From Pedococcus badiiscoriae (GTDB lineage: Bacteria > Actinomycetota > Actinomycetes > Actinomycetales > Dermatophilaceae), in NCBI RefSeq assembly GCF_013408925.1, contig NZ_JACCAB010000001.1:1178001-1242000 (forward strand): DNA of 64,000 nt. The letters run 5' to 3'. Positions 1-8,173 of the stretch are shown here, one piece after another (position 1 is the stretch's first letter; every line of letters begins with the position of its first letter). The notes beneath the pieces were generated by a model. The model ran no database searches, was not told the DNA's origin, and saw nothing but the letters and a program-made list of their open reading frames with translations. Position numbers and translations under genes: made by a program.

Positions 1-1
1 G

Positions 2-805
2 GTGGAGCCCTTCGGGGCGCTCCTGGAGGGGGTGGCCGAGAACGCCGACGGCATGCGCTGGCGACTCGTCGACGGCGCCACGGTCTTCGAGGTGGGTCGG
101 GAGATCCGTGCCGACTTCGACGAGTTCGTCGCCCGCGTGGACGTGGCCGTCGGCATCAGCCTGATGGCCGACTACGTTGGCGGTCGGCGGGTGGTCCTGC
201 CCGGTCCCACCGGCGCGTCCGGGACGCCGGCTGGACCCGGCAGGACCACCAGCGCCCGTCAGGCCGAGCGCAACCTCTACCTCCCGCAGCCCAACTACCT
301 GGCCGCCTGGGGCGGCGAACCGATCGACGTCTGCAAGCTCGAGCTCGTCGAGCGCAGCGCCGACCGGCACCAGCTCACCTGGCGAACCGTCCACAGCCCC
401 AACGGTTCTGCCGAGTTCGACGATGGCAGCCTGACCTTCAGCCGCAAACCGTCGGGCACCCTCGCGGTCGTGCGTGGCCGACAGCTGTTCGCCCTCCCCG
501 CGGCCTGGGCCGGGGTGGACCTGGCGGCGCTCCCCGAGCTGCGCAACCCGCTCCTCGAGGAGGCCTACCGCCGCTTCTTCACGACCACCTTCGACAACCT
601 GGAAGCCTGTTTCGAGGGACGCGAGTTCCGCATCGGGCGGCCGCCGATGGATCCCACCGAACCGCTGCTGACCCAGTCACTCGAGCTCCTGCTCGGTGCG
701 TTCAGCCAGTGGATCGGTGATCCCGCCGACCCGCGTGGGCCGGCCTCGGCGACGCAGGACCAGGTCGACGCCCACGGCTTCCGGCACGTCAGGGGGCAGC
801 GGTGA
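2..805 (+). CDS. conserved hypothetical protein, possibly 5'-truncated by the window
   Basis: I do not recognise this family. The frame is open from the first bases, and a GTG at base 2 is the earliest start visible, so the true N-terminus may lie upstream. The protein is soluble-looking, with no signal peptide or membrane segment, and has an aromatic stretch FFTTTFDNLEACFEG in its C-terminal third. Its stop overlaps the GTG of the next gene (GTGA), so the two are very likely translationally coupled and may act together with the downstream SDR. The product could be an enzyme or binding protein; no catalytic motif was recognised. Confidence 0.7.
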   Translation: MEPFGALLEGVAENADGMRWRLVDGATVFEVGREIRADFDEFVARVDVAVGISLMADYVGGRRVVLPGPTGASGTPAGPGRTTSARQAERNLYLPQPNYLAAWGGEPIDVCKLELVERSADRHQLTWRTVHSPNGSAEFDDGSLTFSRKPSGTLAVVRGRQLFALPAAWAGVDLAALPELRNPLLEEAYRRFFTTTFDNLEACFEGREFRIGRPPMDPTEPLLTQSLELLLGAFSQWIGDPADPRGPASATQDQVDAHGFRHVRGQR

Positions 806-2034
806 GGATCGCGGTCACCGGTGCCACGGGCATGGTCGGCGGCCAGGTCTCACGCGCGGCCCTCGCTGCCGGTCACGAGGTGCGGGCCGTCACCCGTCCC
901 GATCCGCAGCGCCGCGGGGCCACGCTCCTGGTCGGCGGCCAACCGGTGCCGGCGGTGACCGCGAGCCTCACCGACAGCGAGGCCCTCACCAGGGCCTTGC
1001 GGGGCTGTGAGGCCCTGGTCCACTGCGCCGCGGTCTACGCCTTCGGCGCCTCGCGCGCGGGCGAGGTCGAGCAGGTCAACGCCGAGGGCACCCGCGCCGT
1101 CCTCGAGGCGGCCGTCGCGGCCGGCGTCTCCCGGGTCGTCGTCACGACCTCGTCGGTCACCTGCGGCTCGAGCCTGCTCCCCCGGACCAGGTCCGAACGC
1201 GACCACCTCGGCACCGAACCGGCGCCCCCTTACTACGCCAGCAAGGTCGCCCAGGAGCAGGTGGCCCTGGAGACCGGGCAACGGCTCGGCATACCGGTGG
1301 TCCTGGCGCTGCCCACCGTCGTGCTCGGCGGCCCGTTCACCCGCCTCGCGCCGAGCAACGCCATCGTGCTGCGCTACCTGCTCGACCCCACCCGCAGCAC
1401 CTTCGCCGGCGGCTGCAACGTCGTCGACGCCCGCGACGTCGGCGTCGGCCACGTCGCCCTGCTCGAGCACGGCGTCGCGGGCGAGCGCTACCTGCTCGGC
1501 GGCGAAGACGTGAGCTGGCGGATGCTGCACACCCTGGTCTCCGACCTCGCGGGGCTGCCGGGACCGTTTGCCGAGATGCCTGCCGGGAGCGCGTGGGCCC
1601 TGTCCGCCGCTGCGGAGTGGGTGGCCGGCTTGCAGGGCGCGACACCGCTGACCACGCGCGACGAGGCATCCACCGTCGGCCGGTACTACTGGTACACCTC
1701 GTCCAAGGCCCACGACCTCGGGTATGCCGCGCGGCCGGCTCGCGCCACCGTCGCCGCGTCCCTCGCGTGGCTGGCGGTCAGCCTCGACCTGCCCCGGTGG
1801 GCGCGGGAGGGCCTGCGCCTGCACCCCGAGGTGCGCGCCGCGCGGGAGCTCGTGCCCGCTCCGCTGGGTGCGCCGACGGGGACGGCCGGCGCGGGGACGG
1901 CCGGCGCGGGCGCGGCCGGCGCGGGCGCGACCGGCGCGGGCGCGACCGGCGCGGGCGCAGCCGGCGCGGGGGCGGAGGGCCTCAGTCGGCGACCTCGACG
2001 GTCACCTCCAGCGTGGCCTCGTCGCCGCCGCTGA
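802..2034 (+). CDS. NAD-dependent epimerase/dehydratase (extended SDR) with repetitive C-terminal tail
   Basis: The N-terminus carries the Rossmann nucleotide-binding motif GATGMVGG, and the middle carries the SDR catalytic pair in PPYYASKVAQEQ (YxxxK), preceded by a Ser/Thr-rich stretch (VVVTTSSVTCGSS). These are hallmarks of extended short-chain dehydrogenases that act on sugar-nucleotide, steroid or flavonoid-type substrates; the substrate cannot be read here. The last 50 or so residues are a Gly/Ala/Thr tail made by a 15-bp tandem repeat and are not part of the fold. The GTG start overlaps the upstream stop. The 3' end overlaps the convergent gene on the minus strand by 53 bp. Confidence 0.85.
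   Translation: MRIAVTGATGMVGGQVSRAALAAGHEVRAVTRPDPQRRGATLLVGGQPVPAVTASLTDSEALTRALRGCEALVHCAAVYAFGASRAGEVEQVNAEGTRAVLEAAVAAGVSRVVVTTSSVTCGSSLLPRTRSERDHLGTEPAPPYYASKVAQEQVALETGQRLGIPVVLALPTVVLGGPFTRLAPSNAIVLRYLLDPTRSTFAGGCNVVDARDVGVGHVALLEHGVAGERYLLGGEDVSWRMLHTLVSDLAGLPGPFAEMPAGSAWALSAAAEWVAGLQGATPLTTRDEASTVGRYYWYTSSKAHDLGYAARPARATVAASLAWLAVSLDLPRWAREGLRLHPEVRAARELVPAPLGAPTGTAGAGTAGAGAAGAGATGAGATGAGAAGAGAEGLSRRPRRSPPAWPRRRR
1878..1967 (+). repeat. six tandem 15-bp units in the SDR gene tail
   Basis: The unit is close to GGGCGCGGCCGGCGC, with single-base variants, repeated six times. It encodes alternating GAGAA and GATGA pentapeptides. In-frame length keeps the tail open, and copy number may vary between strains. 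Confidence 0.9.
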
Positions 2035-2710
2035 CCACCACGCTCCCGACGTACTGCTGCCCCGGCTGGACGATGTCCTGGTCGAGGTCGGCCTCGATCC
2101 GCACCTGGTACTCACCACCGGCCGGGATGGTGACCCGGTCGGGGTCGACGCGCAGGGTCACGGCGACCACCGTGCCGGTGGCGTCACGCAGCTCGCTCGG
2201 CTCCAGCTCGACCCGACGGGCCCGCGGGTGGTGGTTCACCACGGTGACCGATGACTGCGCCGTCTGCCCGACAGCAGCGCGCAGCAACACACTCGCACGG
2301 CGTACCGCGTCGTCGGCCACGGGTGGGGGCGCGGGCGGTGGGGAGCCGTTGTGCGTCCCGACAGGCCCGCGCCGGCTGCGCGCGCCTGACCCGGCGGTGG
2401 TGGCGTCGCTGATGATCCGGGCCGCGCTCCGCGTCCCCAGGGCCATCAGCTCGCTGGCGTAGTCGAAGCCGAGTGCGCCTGCCTCTCGCCAGTAGCGCGC
2501 ACCCTCGCGGCTGACTGCGTCGAGGTAGGCCCGGCTCGTCGACGAACGGTCCACGTCGCCGGACAGGGTGGCCCGACCCAGCTCGAGGGACTGCTTGGCC
2601 AGCGCAGCCTGGGCCTGCAACGCCTGCCGGGCGAGCTCGGTGATGCGCGCCAGGGTCTCGTCCGCGGCGGCAGCGTTGTTCGCGGCCCTGGGGTCGTTCG
2701 AGTCGGTCAT
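1982..2710 (-). CDS. phasin-like helical plus Ig-like domain protein (operon gene 5)
   Basis: The 242-residue product has an N-terminal amphipathic helical region (about residues 10-105) containing REGARYWREAGALGFDYASE, which resembles phasin-type granule-coat proteins. A Pro/Gly linker follows, then an all-beta C-terminal domain (about 150-242) reminiscent of NEW3/CARDB Ig-like modules, with PDRVTIPAGGEYQVRIEADL. There is no signal peptide or membrane helix, so it is probably cytoplasmic, which is unusual for an Ig-like domain. The ATG at 2710 is preceded by a strong AGGAGG. It is the last gene of a five-gene minus-strand operon. The phasin resemblance is by eye only. Confidence 0.75.
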   Translation of the reverse strand: MTDSNDPRAANNAAAADETLARITELARQALQAQAALAKQSLELGRATLSGDVDRSSTSRAYLDAVSREGARYWREAGALGFDYASELMALGTRSAARIISDATTAGSGARSRRGPVGTHNGSPPPAPPPVADDAVRRASVLLRAAVGQTAQSSVTVVNHHPRARRVELEPSELRDATGTVVAVTLRVDPDRVTIPAGGEYQVRIEADLDQDIVQPGQQYVGSVVVSGGDEATLEVTVEVAD

Positions 2711-2720
2711 CTCGATCCTC

Positions 2721-3497
2721 CTAGCAGCAGCATCCGCAGTCACACCCGACCTCGACGGCGTCACAGTCCGTCGGGAGCACGACCACGGCCACTCGCTGCG
2801 GCCTCGCGCACCCCTCGAAGCGGACGTCGGCGTAGGCGCTCTCGCACGACCGCACGTCCGTCGCGCCACCGAACCGGCCGACCATGACGTCTCCGGGCAC
2901 CGCGGCCGTGGTGCCGTCCTTCGTGACCTTGGTGTCCTTGGTGTTCGTCGTGTCCGTGGTGTTGGTGGTGCTCGTCGTGCCCGTCGTGTTCGACCCGTCG
3001 CCGGCTGAGCCGCGGGTCGAGACGAGCAGCCGGACGACGCGGTCCTCGCAGGGCCCGAGGACGACCTTGTCGTCCTCCAGGACGGCACGGATCTGGAGGT
3101 CATCGCCCGCGCAGCCGTGCCAGGGCCCGACCTCCAGGGTCACCTCGCGCTCGCGGCGCCACGGGTTGTGCAGCCGGAACGGCACCACGCGCACCTCGCC
3201 AGCCCTGGCGTGGACGACGACATCGGCCTCGGGCACGCAGCACTCGCAGGTGTCGCGGCAGCCGCACCCATCGTGATGCCCATGGCGGTGACTGTCATGG
3301 TGGTGACCGCCCTGGTGACGGTGGCCGGTCGGGGTGCCGGGAGCTGCCGGCACCCGGAAGCCGACGGCGGCGACCATCGGCGACCAGGCCTGCGACCACT
3401 GGTCCCAAGCCGTGGTCGACTGGTCGACCCACTGCTGCATGGCGCCGGTGAAGCTGTCGCGCAGGGTCGTGAGGTAGTCGGGTGTGGTCGTGCTCAT
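2721..3497 (-). CDS. His/Cys-rich protein with helical N-terminus and beta domains (operon gene 4)
   Basis: The product (258 residues) starts with a Trp-rich helical segment (QQWVDQSTTAWDQWSQAW). A His cluster (HHHDSHRHGHHDG) and the Cys cluster CGCRDTCECC follow, then a beta domain, a Thr/Asn/Lys linker of short repeats (TNTTDTTNTKDTK), another beta region, and a C-terminus ending CDCGCCC. The His and Cys clusters suggest bound metal or disulfide cross-links. No signal peptide is present. ATG at 3497 has GGAG eight bases upstream; a GTG at 3506 is a poorer alternative. It sits 10 bp from the downstream phasin-like gene. The family is not recognised. Confidence 0.75.
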   Translation of the reverse strand: MSTTTPDYLTTLRDSFTGAMQQWVDQSTTAWDQWSQAWSPMVAAVGFRVPAAPGTPTGHRHQGGHHHDSHRHGHHDGCGCRDTCECCVPEADVVVHARAGEVRVVPFRLHNPWRREREVTLEVGPWHGCAGDDLQIRAVLEDDKVVLGPCEDRVVRLLVSTRGSAGDGSNTTGTTSTTNTTDTTNTKDTKVTKDGTTAAVPGDVMVGRFGGATDVRSCESAYADVRFEGCARPQRVAVVVLPTDCDAVEVGCDCGCCC

Positions 3498-3502
3498 GGT
3501 GA

Positions 3503-4213
3503 TCACTCCGATGGGTCGCGGGGCAGGATGATGACGTCGAGATCGGCTGTGCCGACAGGGATCCGCGCGGTATGCCGCCGGGTCGGGTCGAGCTCGGCGG
3601 GCACCGTGACGTGCCCCTCGAGGACGGCGGTGGTGCCGGGGGCGACGGTCGTCCCGGCGGTCAGCGTGACGGTGACGTCGGGACCGGCGGCGGGGTCGGG
3701 GCTGCCGTCGTCGGTGGCGGCGCGCACGATCGCGGCCAGTGGGATGGCGAGGTTCCCGTCGTTCGAGACCGTCAGGGTGAGCGCGTGCCGTCCGGGCTCG
3801 GCGAGGACCCGCCGCGGTGAGACGTGCATCGACAGGTCAGGCTCGACCCGCAGCACGGCGTCCCGACGGATGCCTCCGACCTCGACCTCCGCGGCATACT
3901 CGCCGGGCGGGGTGTCGGGCTCGAGCCGGAACGTCACGGGAAGGTCGGCGGTGGCGCCGGGGGCGATGACGGCCGCGCCGACGCCGCTCACGGCCTTTCG
4001 ACCCTCGCGGTGCAGCGTCAGTCCCCGGACCGCGACCCGCTGGTCGACGGCGTTCTGGACCGAGACGGTGGCGCGCAACAGCTTCGGGGGCCCGGTCAGG
4101 ACGATCTGGTCCGGCGCGGGCTTCCTCGCGGCAGCGCGCTTCCTGGCGGGGGTGGACTTGGTTGCCGGAGCGGACGCGGTCGGCGTCGTGGGTCTGCGGG
4201 GTGCGGTCGTCAC
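3503..4213 (-). CDS. basic-tailed protein with two Ig-like domains (operon gene 3)
   Basis: The first 37 or so residues are an Ala/Pro/Lys/Arg tail (STPARKRAAARKPAP), like the nucleic-acid-binding tails of PhaF or histone H1-like proteins. Two predicted Ig-like (NEW3-type) beta domains follow. Each carries a motif of the kind IAPGATADLPVTFRLEPDTPPGEY or the related VAPGTTAVLEGHVTVP. No export signal is seen. The GTG start lies 8 bp after the upstream gene and the stop lies just 5 bp before the downstream ATG, so co-transcription is near certain. Function is unknown; a structural or scaffold role fits the domain make-up. Confidence 0.75.
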   Translation of the reverse strand: MTTAPRRPTTPTASAPATKSTPARKRAAARKPAPDQIVLTGPPKLLRATVSVQNAVDQRVAVRGLTLHREGRKAVSGVGAAVIAPGATADLPVTFRLEPDTPPGEYAAEVEVGGIRRDAVLRVEPDLSMHVSPRRVLAEPGRHALTLTVSNDGNLAIPLAAIVRAATDDGSPDPAAGPDVTVTLTAGTTVAPGTTAVLEGHVTVPAELDPTRRHTARIPVGTADLDVIILPRDPSE

Positions 4214-4220
4214 GGCGGGC

Positions 4221-4679
4221 TCACAGGTCGATCACGACAGGGCCGTGGTGCTCGGGCCGCACGTGCATCGTCGTGCTGCCGCGCACGGTGATGGCGAAGA
4301 GCTCGAGCCCGAGCACGGACCAGCCCCACGTCTGTTCGTAGGGCGTGCAGACCTCGGTCGCCGGCGGGGGACCCAGCTCGAGCCGGACGCAGGTGTCCAC
4401 CGCGACGGGCTTGAGGTCGACCGTCGCCGTGCTGTCGACGCTCGAGCCGGAGTCGATCCGCGACGTGGTGTTGACCGTCGACGTCGTCGTGACGGGTTCG
4501 AGGGTGAGCTTCGAGTCGGTGTGGACGGTGTTCTCTCCGTTGTTGGTGTTCGTGGTGCCCCCGGCGAGGGTGAGCTTCATGTCATCGAGCCCCGTGAGGG
4601 TCGAAGTGACATCCGCGGTGACATCGGAGCTGAACGTGTTCCCGCCGAAGACGGTGGTGTCGATCGAGAAGTCAGCCAT
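4221..4679 (-). CDS. Thr-rich beta protein (operon gene 2)
   Basis: The 152-residue product begins with a Thr/Ser/Asp/Val-rich low-complexity region with alternating polar and hydrophobic residues, suggestive of repeated beta strands. It ends in a distinct domain with CVRLELGPPPATEVC and TWGWSVLGLELFAITVRGST. The two cysteines could pair. No signal peptide or membrane segment is evident. The ATG overlaps the stop of the upstream propeller gene (ATGA), so the two are translationally coupled. The family is not recognised. Confidence 0.75.
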   Translation of the reverse strand: MADFSIDTTVFGGNTFSSDVTADVTSTLTGLDDMKLTLAGGTTNTNNGENTVHTDSKLTLEPVTTTSTVNTTSRIDSGSSVDSTATVDLKPVAVDTCVRLELGPPPATEVCTPYEQTWGWSVLGLELFAITVRGSTTMHVRPEHHGPVVIDL

Positions 4680-5920
4680 CAGGGTGCTCCTGCCGGAGGT
4701 GGTGCGTCGGGACTGACGAGGTAGGAGTGGTGGAAGCCCAGACGGGGGTCGCCCCAGGCCCCCAGGCGCGAGTCGAACTCCTGCAGCTCCGGCATGACGA
4801 TCCGGTCTCGGACCTCCAGGGACGGGTAGTCGTAGACGGTGATGTGGTTCTGACCGCGGTTGGCCGTGAAGAGCAGGGTCTGGTCGGCCGACAGCTGGCA
4901 GGCGTAGATGCCGTCGACGAGGGCGCCGCGGCTGACGCGCAGCGACTCGGCATACAGCTGGGAGTTGCTGAAGAAGTTCGCGCGCATCACCGACTCGGCC
5001 AGGGTGCTCGCCGACTGCCGGGTGAGCGCAAGGCTCTCCAGCGCACCCGGGTGCTCGTCGATCAGCCGGTGCTGGCTCAGCGTGAGCAGGTCGACGAAGA
5101 CCACGGTGTGACTGCCACCGGTGCAGAAGATGAGCTCGGAGTCGGAGATCGTCACGTCCGAGTTGATGTGGGCAGGCAGGTCGCGGTCGGCCGCCCAGTG
5201 GCGCACCACGCGCCCGTCCTCCGCGTCGATCTCGAAGGCGTACTGCCGCAGCCACGCCATACCCCAGTGCTCCCAGTCGGAGCGGTCGGCGGCGTTGACC
5301 CGGAACGAGATCGCGTAGAAGACGTCCAGGACCGGGTGGCAGACCACGTGCCAGCAAGTCGTAGGCAGCACGATCCGGCGCACCTCGCCGGTGACCGTGT
5401 CGAGGATGCCGACCTCCTTGGCCTCCCCCCTGGTGGGGTGGTCCATCCCCCCGTAGACGATGTAGCGGCCCGACGCGGTCCGCTTCATGGCGTGGGGGAT
5501 CTTGAGGCCGTGCGGCGCGATCTGCTCGGCCTTGGTCAGGCGGTTCACGTCGAGCTTCCACAGGTGCTCGCCGATCGACGTGACGAACTGGGTGTCGTCG
5601 AGCCACACGACGTGGGTGCTTCCCTTGATCGTCGTGTCGGGGACCTCGAAGCGCAGGGTCGAGACCCGGTCTGCCTCCTCCAGCGTCGCCAGGTCGTAGA
5701 AGAGCAGGTGTTGACCGGTGTTGCCCAGGAAGCCGATCCGCCTACTGGGGTCGACACTCGGCGCATGCCCGCCGGAAGCGCCGGAGAAGTAGGTGACCTT
5801 GTAGGCGTGGTCCCCGGTGACCGGGTCGTAGTGGAACAGGCAGACGCCTGCCCTGCCCTCGAGACCGTTCAGTCCGTTGCCGTCGAGGGCGACGTGAAAG
5901 GCATATGGGTAGGTCCGCAC
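4679..5920 (-). CDS. predicted seven-bladed beta-propeller protein (operon gene 1)
   Basis: The 413-residue product has seven spaced copies of a blade-like pattern, hydrophobic-x-D-x-x-T/S-x-x-x-x-x-hydrophobic, for example LLFYDLATLEEADRV, VGILDTVTGEVRRIV, TVVFVDLLTLSQHRL and ITVYDYPSLEVRDRIV. This fits a cytoplasmic propeller used for protein or ligand binding. No catalytic residues or signal peptide were recognised. The GTG at 5920 is the only plausible start near the 5' end and lacks a clear ribosome-binding site. It is the first gene of the operon and overlaps the next gene by ATGA. The propeller call is inference from the repeats. Confidence 0.75.
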   Translation of the reverse strand: MRTYPYAFHVALDGNGLNGLEGRAGVCLFHYDPVTGDHAYKVTYFSGASGGHAPSVDPSRRIGFLGNTGQHLLFYDLATLEEADRVSTLRFEVPDTTIKGSTHVVWLDDTQFVTSIGEHLWKLDVNRLTKAEQIAPHGLKIPHAMKRTASGRYIVYGGMDHPTRGEAKEVGILDTVTGEVRRIVLPTTCWHVVCHPVLDVFYAISFRVNAADRSDWEHWGMAWLRQYAFEIDAEDGRVVRHWAADRDLPAHINSDVTISDSELIFCTGGSHTVVFVDLLTLSQHRLIDEHPGALESLALTRQSASTLAESVMRANFFSNSQLYAESLRVSRGALVDGIYACQLSADQTLLFTANRGQNHITVYDYPSLEVRDRIVMPELQEFDSRLGAWGDPRLGFHHSYLVSPDAPPPAGAP

Positions 5921-6141
5921 TGGCAGCCCCGGCCTGCTCGAATACCCCGGCGTCCCGGCGGGCCGCCGACTTCACCGTACTCGGGGTCCAACGGCCTCGA
6001 AAGGGCTCAAGGACCACCCAGTGAGACCAATCGGGTCCGCGTCCGGGTAAAGACTTCGTCAACTACGTCAATTGGCGTATCCCACGGCCTCCACGATGCG
6101 ATGACCCCTGTGGAACCCCTTCCCCGCGATTAAGGACAGTC
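5921..6141. promoter_or_regulatory. divergent intergenic region between the propeller operon and the secreted-protein gene
   Basis: This 221-bp gap must hold both promoters. On the minus strand TACGGT at 5974-5979 could serve as a -10 about 54 bp before the operon start. On the plus strand an AAGGA ribosome-binding site precedes the ATG at 6142. No convincing -35 was found for either. Confidence 0.35.
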
Positions 6142-6738
6142 ATGGCCCGCACTCTCCCCCTCCGTCGCAAGATCATCGGCGTCGGCGCAGCAGCAGCCGT
6201 CCTCGGTGCCGTCGGGTTCGGCGCCGCCCAGGCAGCCACGGCCCCCTTCTCCCCGACCACGCCTGCCGTCTCCTCGAGCGCCTCCGACGCGACCCAGACC
6301 GCAGAGCCCACCGACACGGCAGAACCCACCGACACCGCCGAGCCCACCGAGTCCGAGACCTCGCACCCCTCGAAGTCCTCGGAGACGTCTGACCCGTCGG
6401 AGACCTCCGAGCCGACCCACACGCACACGGCTACGGCGACCGACACGCCCACCTCCACGGCGACGCACACCGAGTCCGGCGACAACGACGGCCAGAACGG
6501 CGACCACCAGGGCCAGCACGGCGACAACGACGGCCAGAACGGTGACCACCAGGGCCAGAACGGTGACCACCAGGGCCAGACCGGTGACCACCAGGGCGAG
6601 AACGCAGACCACACGCCGCGACCTTCCTCCAGCTCGACGACCAGCCACGGCGACCAGGGTGGCGACAACGGAGACAGCGGTGGCAACGGCGGTGGCAACG
6701 GCGGTGGCAACGGCTCTGGCAACGGCTCTGGCGACTGA
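6142..6738 (+). CDS. secreted, acidic, repeat-rich low-complexity protein
   Basis: A classical signal peptide (RRKIIGVGAAAAVLGAVGF, cleavage near AQA-AT) is followed by Thr/Pro/Glu repeats (EPTDTA), a Ser/Thr-rich stretch, and then a run of GDHQGQN heptads. The C-terminus is Gly/Asn/Ser-rich. No enzymatic domain is visible. Such proteins are usually wall-spanning or surface-exposed stalks. The ATG is preceded by AAGGA. It lies directly upstream of a sigma-factor gene in the same direction, which suggests that it is co-regulated with, or a target of, that sigma factor (inference). Confidence 0.8.
   Translation: MARTLPLRRKIIGVGAAAAVLGAVGFGAAQAATAPFSPTTPAVSSSASDATQTAEPTDTAEPTDTAEPTESETSHPSKSSETSDPSETSEPTHTHTATATDTPTSTATHTESGDNDGQNGDHQGQHGDNDGQNGDHQGQNGDHQGQTGDHQGENADHTPRPSSSSTTSHGDQGGDNGDSGGNGGGNGGGNGSGNGSGD
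6478..6612 (+). repeat. GDHQGQN/GDNDGQN heptad repeats (21-bp units)
   Basis: About five 21-bp units of the form GGTGACCACCAGGGCCAGA occur in tandem, encoding Gly-Asp-His-Gln-Gly-Gln-Asn with Asn-Asp or Thr variants. They give a polar, histidine-rich extracellular segment that could bind metal ions. Confidence 0.8.
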
Positions 6739-6797
6739 CGGACGCTTCGAGGACGCATTTTCTGACACCGGACGCCGAGCACTGCCACGCTGACACC

Positions 6798-7346
6798 GTG
6801 AACGCGCTCACCGACGAGCTCAGCACTGCTGCCATTGCGGGTGAACCCGGGGCGCTGCGGTCGGTCTACGACGCGCTGGCGCCCCGGGTCGCCGGGTACC
6901 TGCGGGCCCATGGGTCCGCAGACCCGGAGGCCCTCACCCACGACGTGTTCCTCACGTTGTACCAGCGCATGCCGGAGCTCACCGGGGGCGCCGCAGGCCT
7001 GCGGACGTTCACGTTCTCCCTGGCGCACGCGCGGTTGGTCGACGAGCTGCGAGCCCGCCAACGGCAACCGGTCAGCGTGCCGTATGTGCCGGAGGACGAC
7101 CACCGAGCCAGTGACTCCGCGGAGGCTGTCGCCGTTCGTGCGATCGGCTCGGAGCAGGCCGTGGCGCTGCTCGAGTCCCTCAACGAGGGTCAGCGCGAGG
7201 TGGTCCTCCTGCGAGTCGTGGCGGGCCTCAGCCTGGAGGAAACGGCAGCCACCACCGGCCGCAGCGTGGGCGCGGTCAAACAGCTCCAGCGTCGCGGTCT
7301 CCTGGCCCTGCGCACGACCGCCCGAGCACACGGCGTAACCCCATGA
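6798..7346 (+). CDS. RNA polymerase sigma-70 family factor, ECF-like
   Basis: The 182-residue product has a region 2 (about residues 15-85, with PEALTHDVFLTLYQRMPEL and LRTFTFSLAHARLVDELRAR) and a region 4 helix-turn-helix (EGQREVVLLRVVAGLSLEET and GRSVGAVKQLQRRGLLALR). This is the ECF architecture used for envelope or stress responses. The GTG start lies 59 bp after the secreted repeat protein. Its stop overlaps the start of the next gene (ATGA), so a membrane partner is made in step with it. Target promoters cannot be predicted from this window. Confidence 0.9.
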   Translation: MNALTDELSTAAIAGEPGALRSVYDALAPRVAGYLRAHGSADPEALTHDVFLTLYQRMPELTGGAAGLRTFTFSLAHARLVDELRARQRQPVSVPYVPEDDHRASDSAEAVAVRAIGSEQAVALLESLNEGQREVVLLRVVAGLSLEETAATTGRSVGAVKQLQRRGLLALRTTARAHGVTP

Positions 7347-8173
7347 CCGGACCGACGATGACACCTAGCGACATGAACTCTCCTTCCCAGCACGGGGGTC
7401 AGCACACCCCCCAGCCCGATCTCGACGCCGACACGGCCGAGGCGGTCCTGACGGGTGCCCTGCCGTCGGGCGACCCCGCCCTCGATGCCACCCTCGAGGC
7501 GTTGCGTGCCCTGGTCACGACGGCACCGGAGCCCACGGGAGAGCTCGCCCGACTCCTCGGGCCGACCGTGTCGCCGGTGTCGGGAGACGAACTGGGCCGA
7601 CGCCGACAGGGAAGCGCTCGCCACGTCGCGACCGGGACGACGGTCGTCGCCGGCATCCTGCTCGCCACCGCGACGGCTGCGGCAGCCATCGGCACCATCG
7701 GAGGACGGGAGCACGCAGGCCACGCGGCTCCCCCGCCCGCGGTGGTCTCGCCCCCGAGGGCGACGACTCCGCACCCGGTCGCCACCACGCCGACCAGGCT
7801 GCCCGTCCTCGCAGTGGCCTCACACGAGGCGACTCACGCCGCGTCCGATCCGTCGACGACCAGGCCCCACGCCAAGCTCGGCCCCGTCACGGTGCCCACC
7901 GTCCACCAGCACGGTGACGACTCGGACCATCCGTCCCGGGCGAACGAGCCGGGTGACGCGAAGGATGGCGCCGGGCGGGGCGACGACCAGGCGTCGTCGA
8001 CGAGCCGCGGCACCAGCACCGGAGGCGACGGGACGTCATCGGGCACGAGCACTGGCGGCCAGGAGGCGGGCGACACGGCAGGCGCCTCCCACGACGGCTC
8101 GGGCTCAGGGCCCGGCTCAGGGCCCGGCTCAGGATCTGACGGCGCCTCCGGGAGCGACAGCGTCACGCCTTGA
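7343..8173 (+). CDS. single-pass membrane protein, putative anti-sigma factor (RsdA-like)
   Basis: The N-terminal cytoplasmic part contains LDADTAEAVLTGALPSGDPA, which resembles the short sigma-binding segment of actinobacterial RsdA-type anti-sigma factors. One membrane helix follows (VATGTTVVAGILLATATAAA). The extracellular part is Pro, Ser, Gly and His-rich, ending in GSGSGPGSG-type repeats. Translational coupling to the sigma factor (ATGA) supports an anti-sigma role. No zinc-binding HxxxCxxC motif is present, so it is not a ZAS-type anti-sigma. The end overlaps the convergent acyl-CoA ligase by 11 bp. Function is inferred from context. Confidence 0.75.
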   Translation: MTGPTMTPSDMNSPSQHGGQHTPQPDLDADTAEAVLTGALPSGDPALDATLEALRALVTTAPEPTGELARLLGPTVSPVSGDELGRRRQGSARHVATGTTVVAGILLATATAAAAIGTIGGREHAGHAAPPPAVVSPPRATTPHPVATTPTRLPVLAVASHEATHAASDPSTTRPHAKLGPVTVPTVHQHGDDSDHPSRANEPGDAKDGAGRGDDQASSTSRGTSTGGDGTSSGTSTGGQEAGDTAGASHDGSGSGPGSGPGSGSDGASGSDSVTP

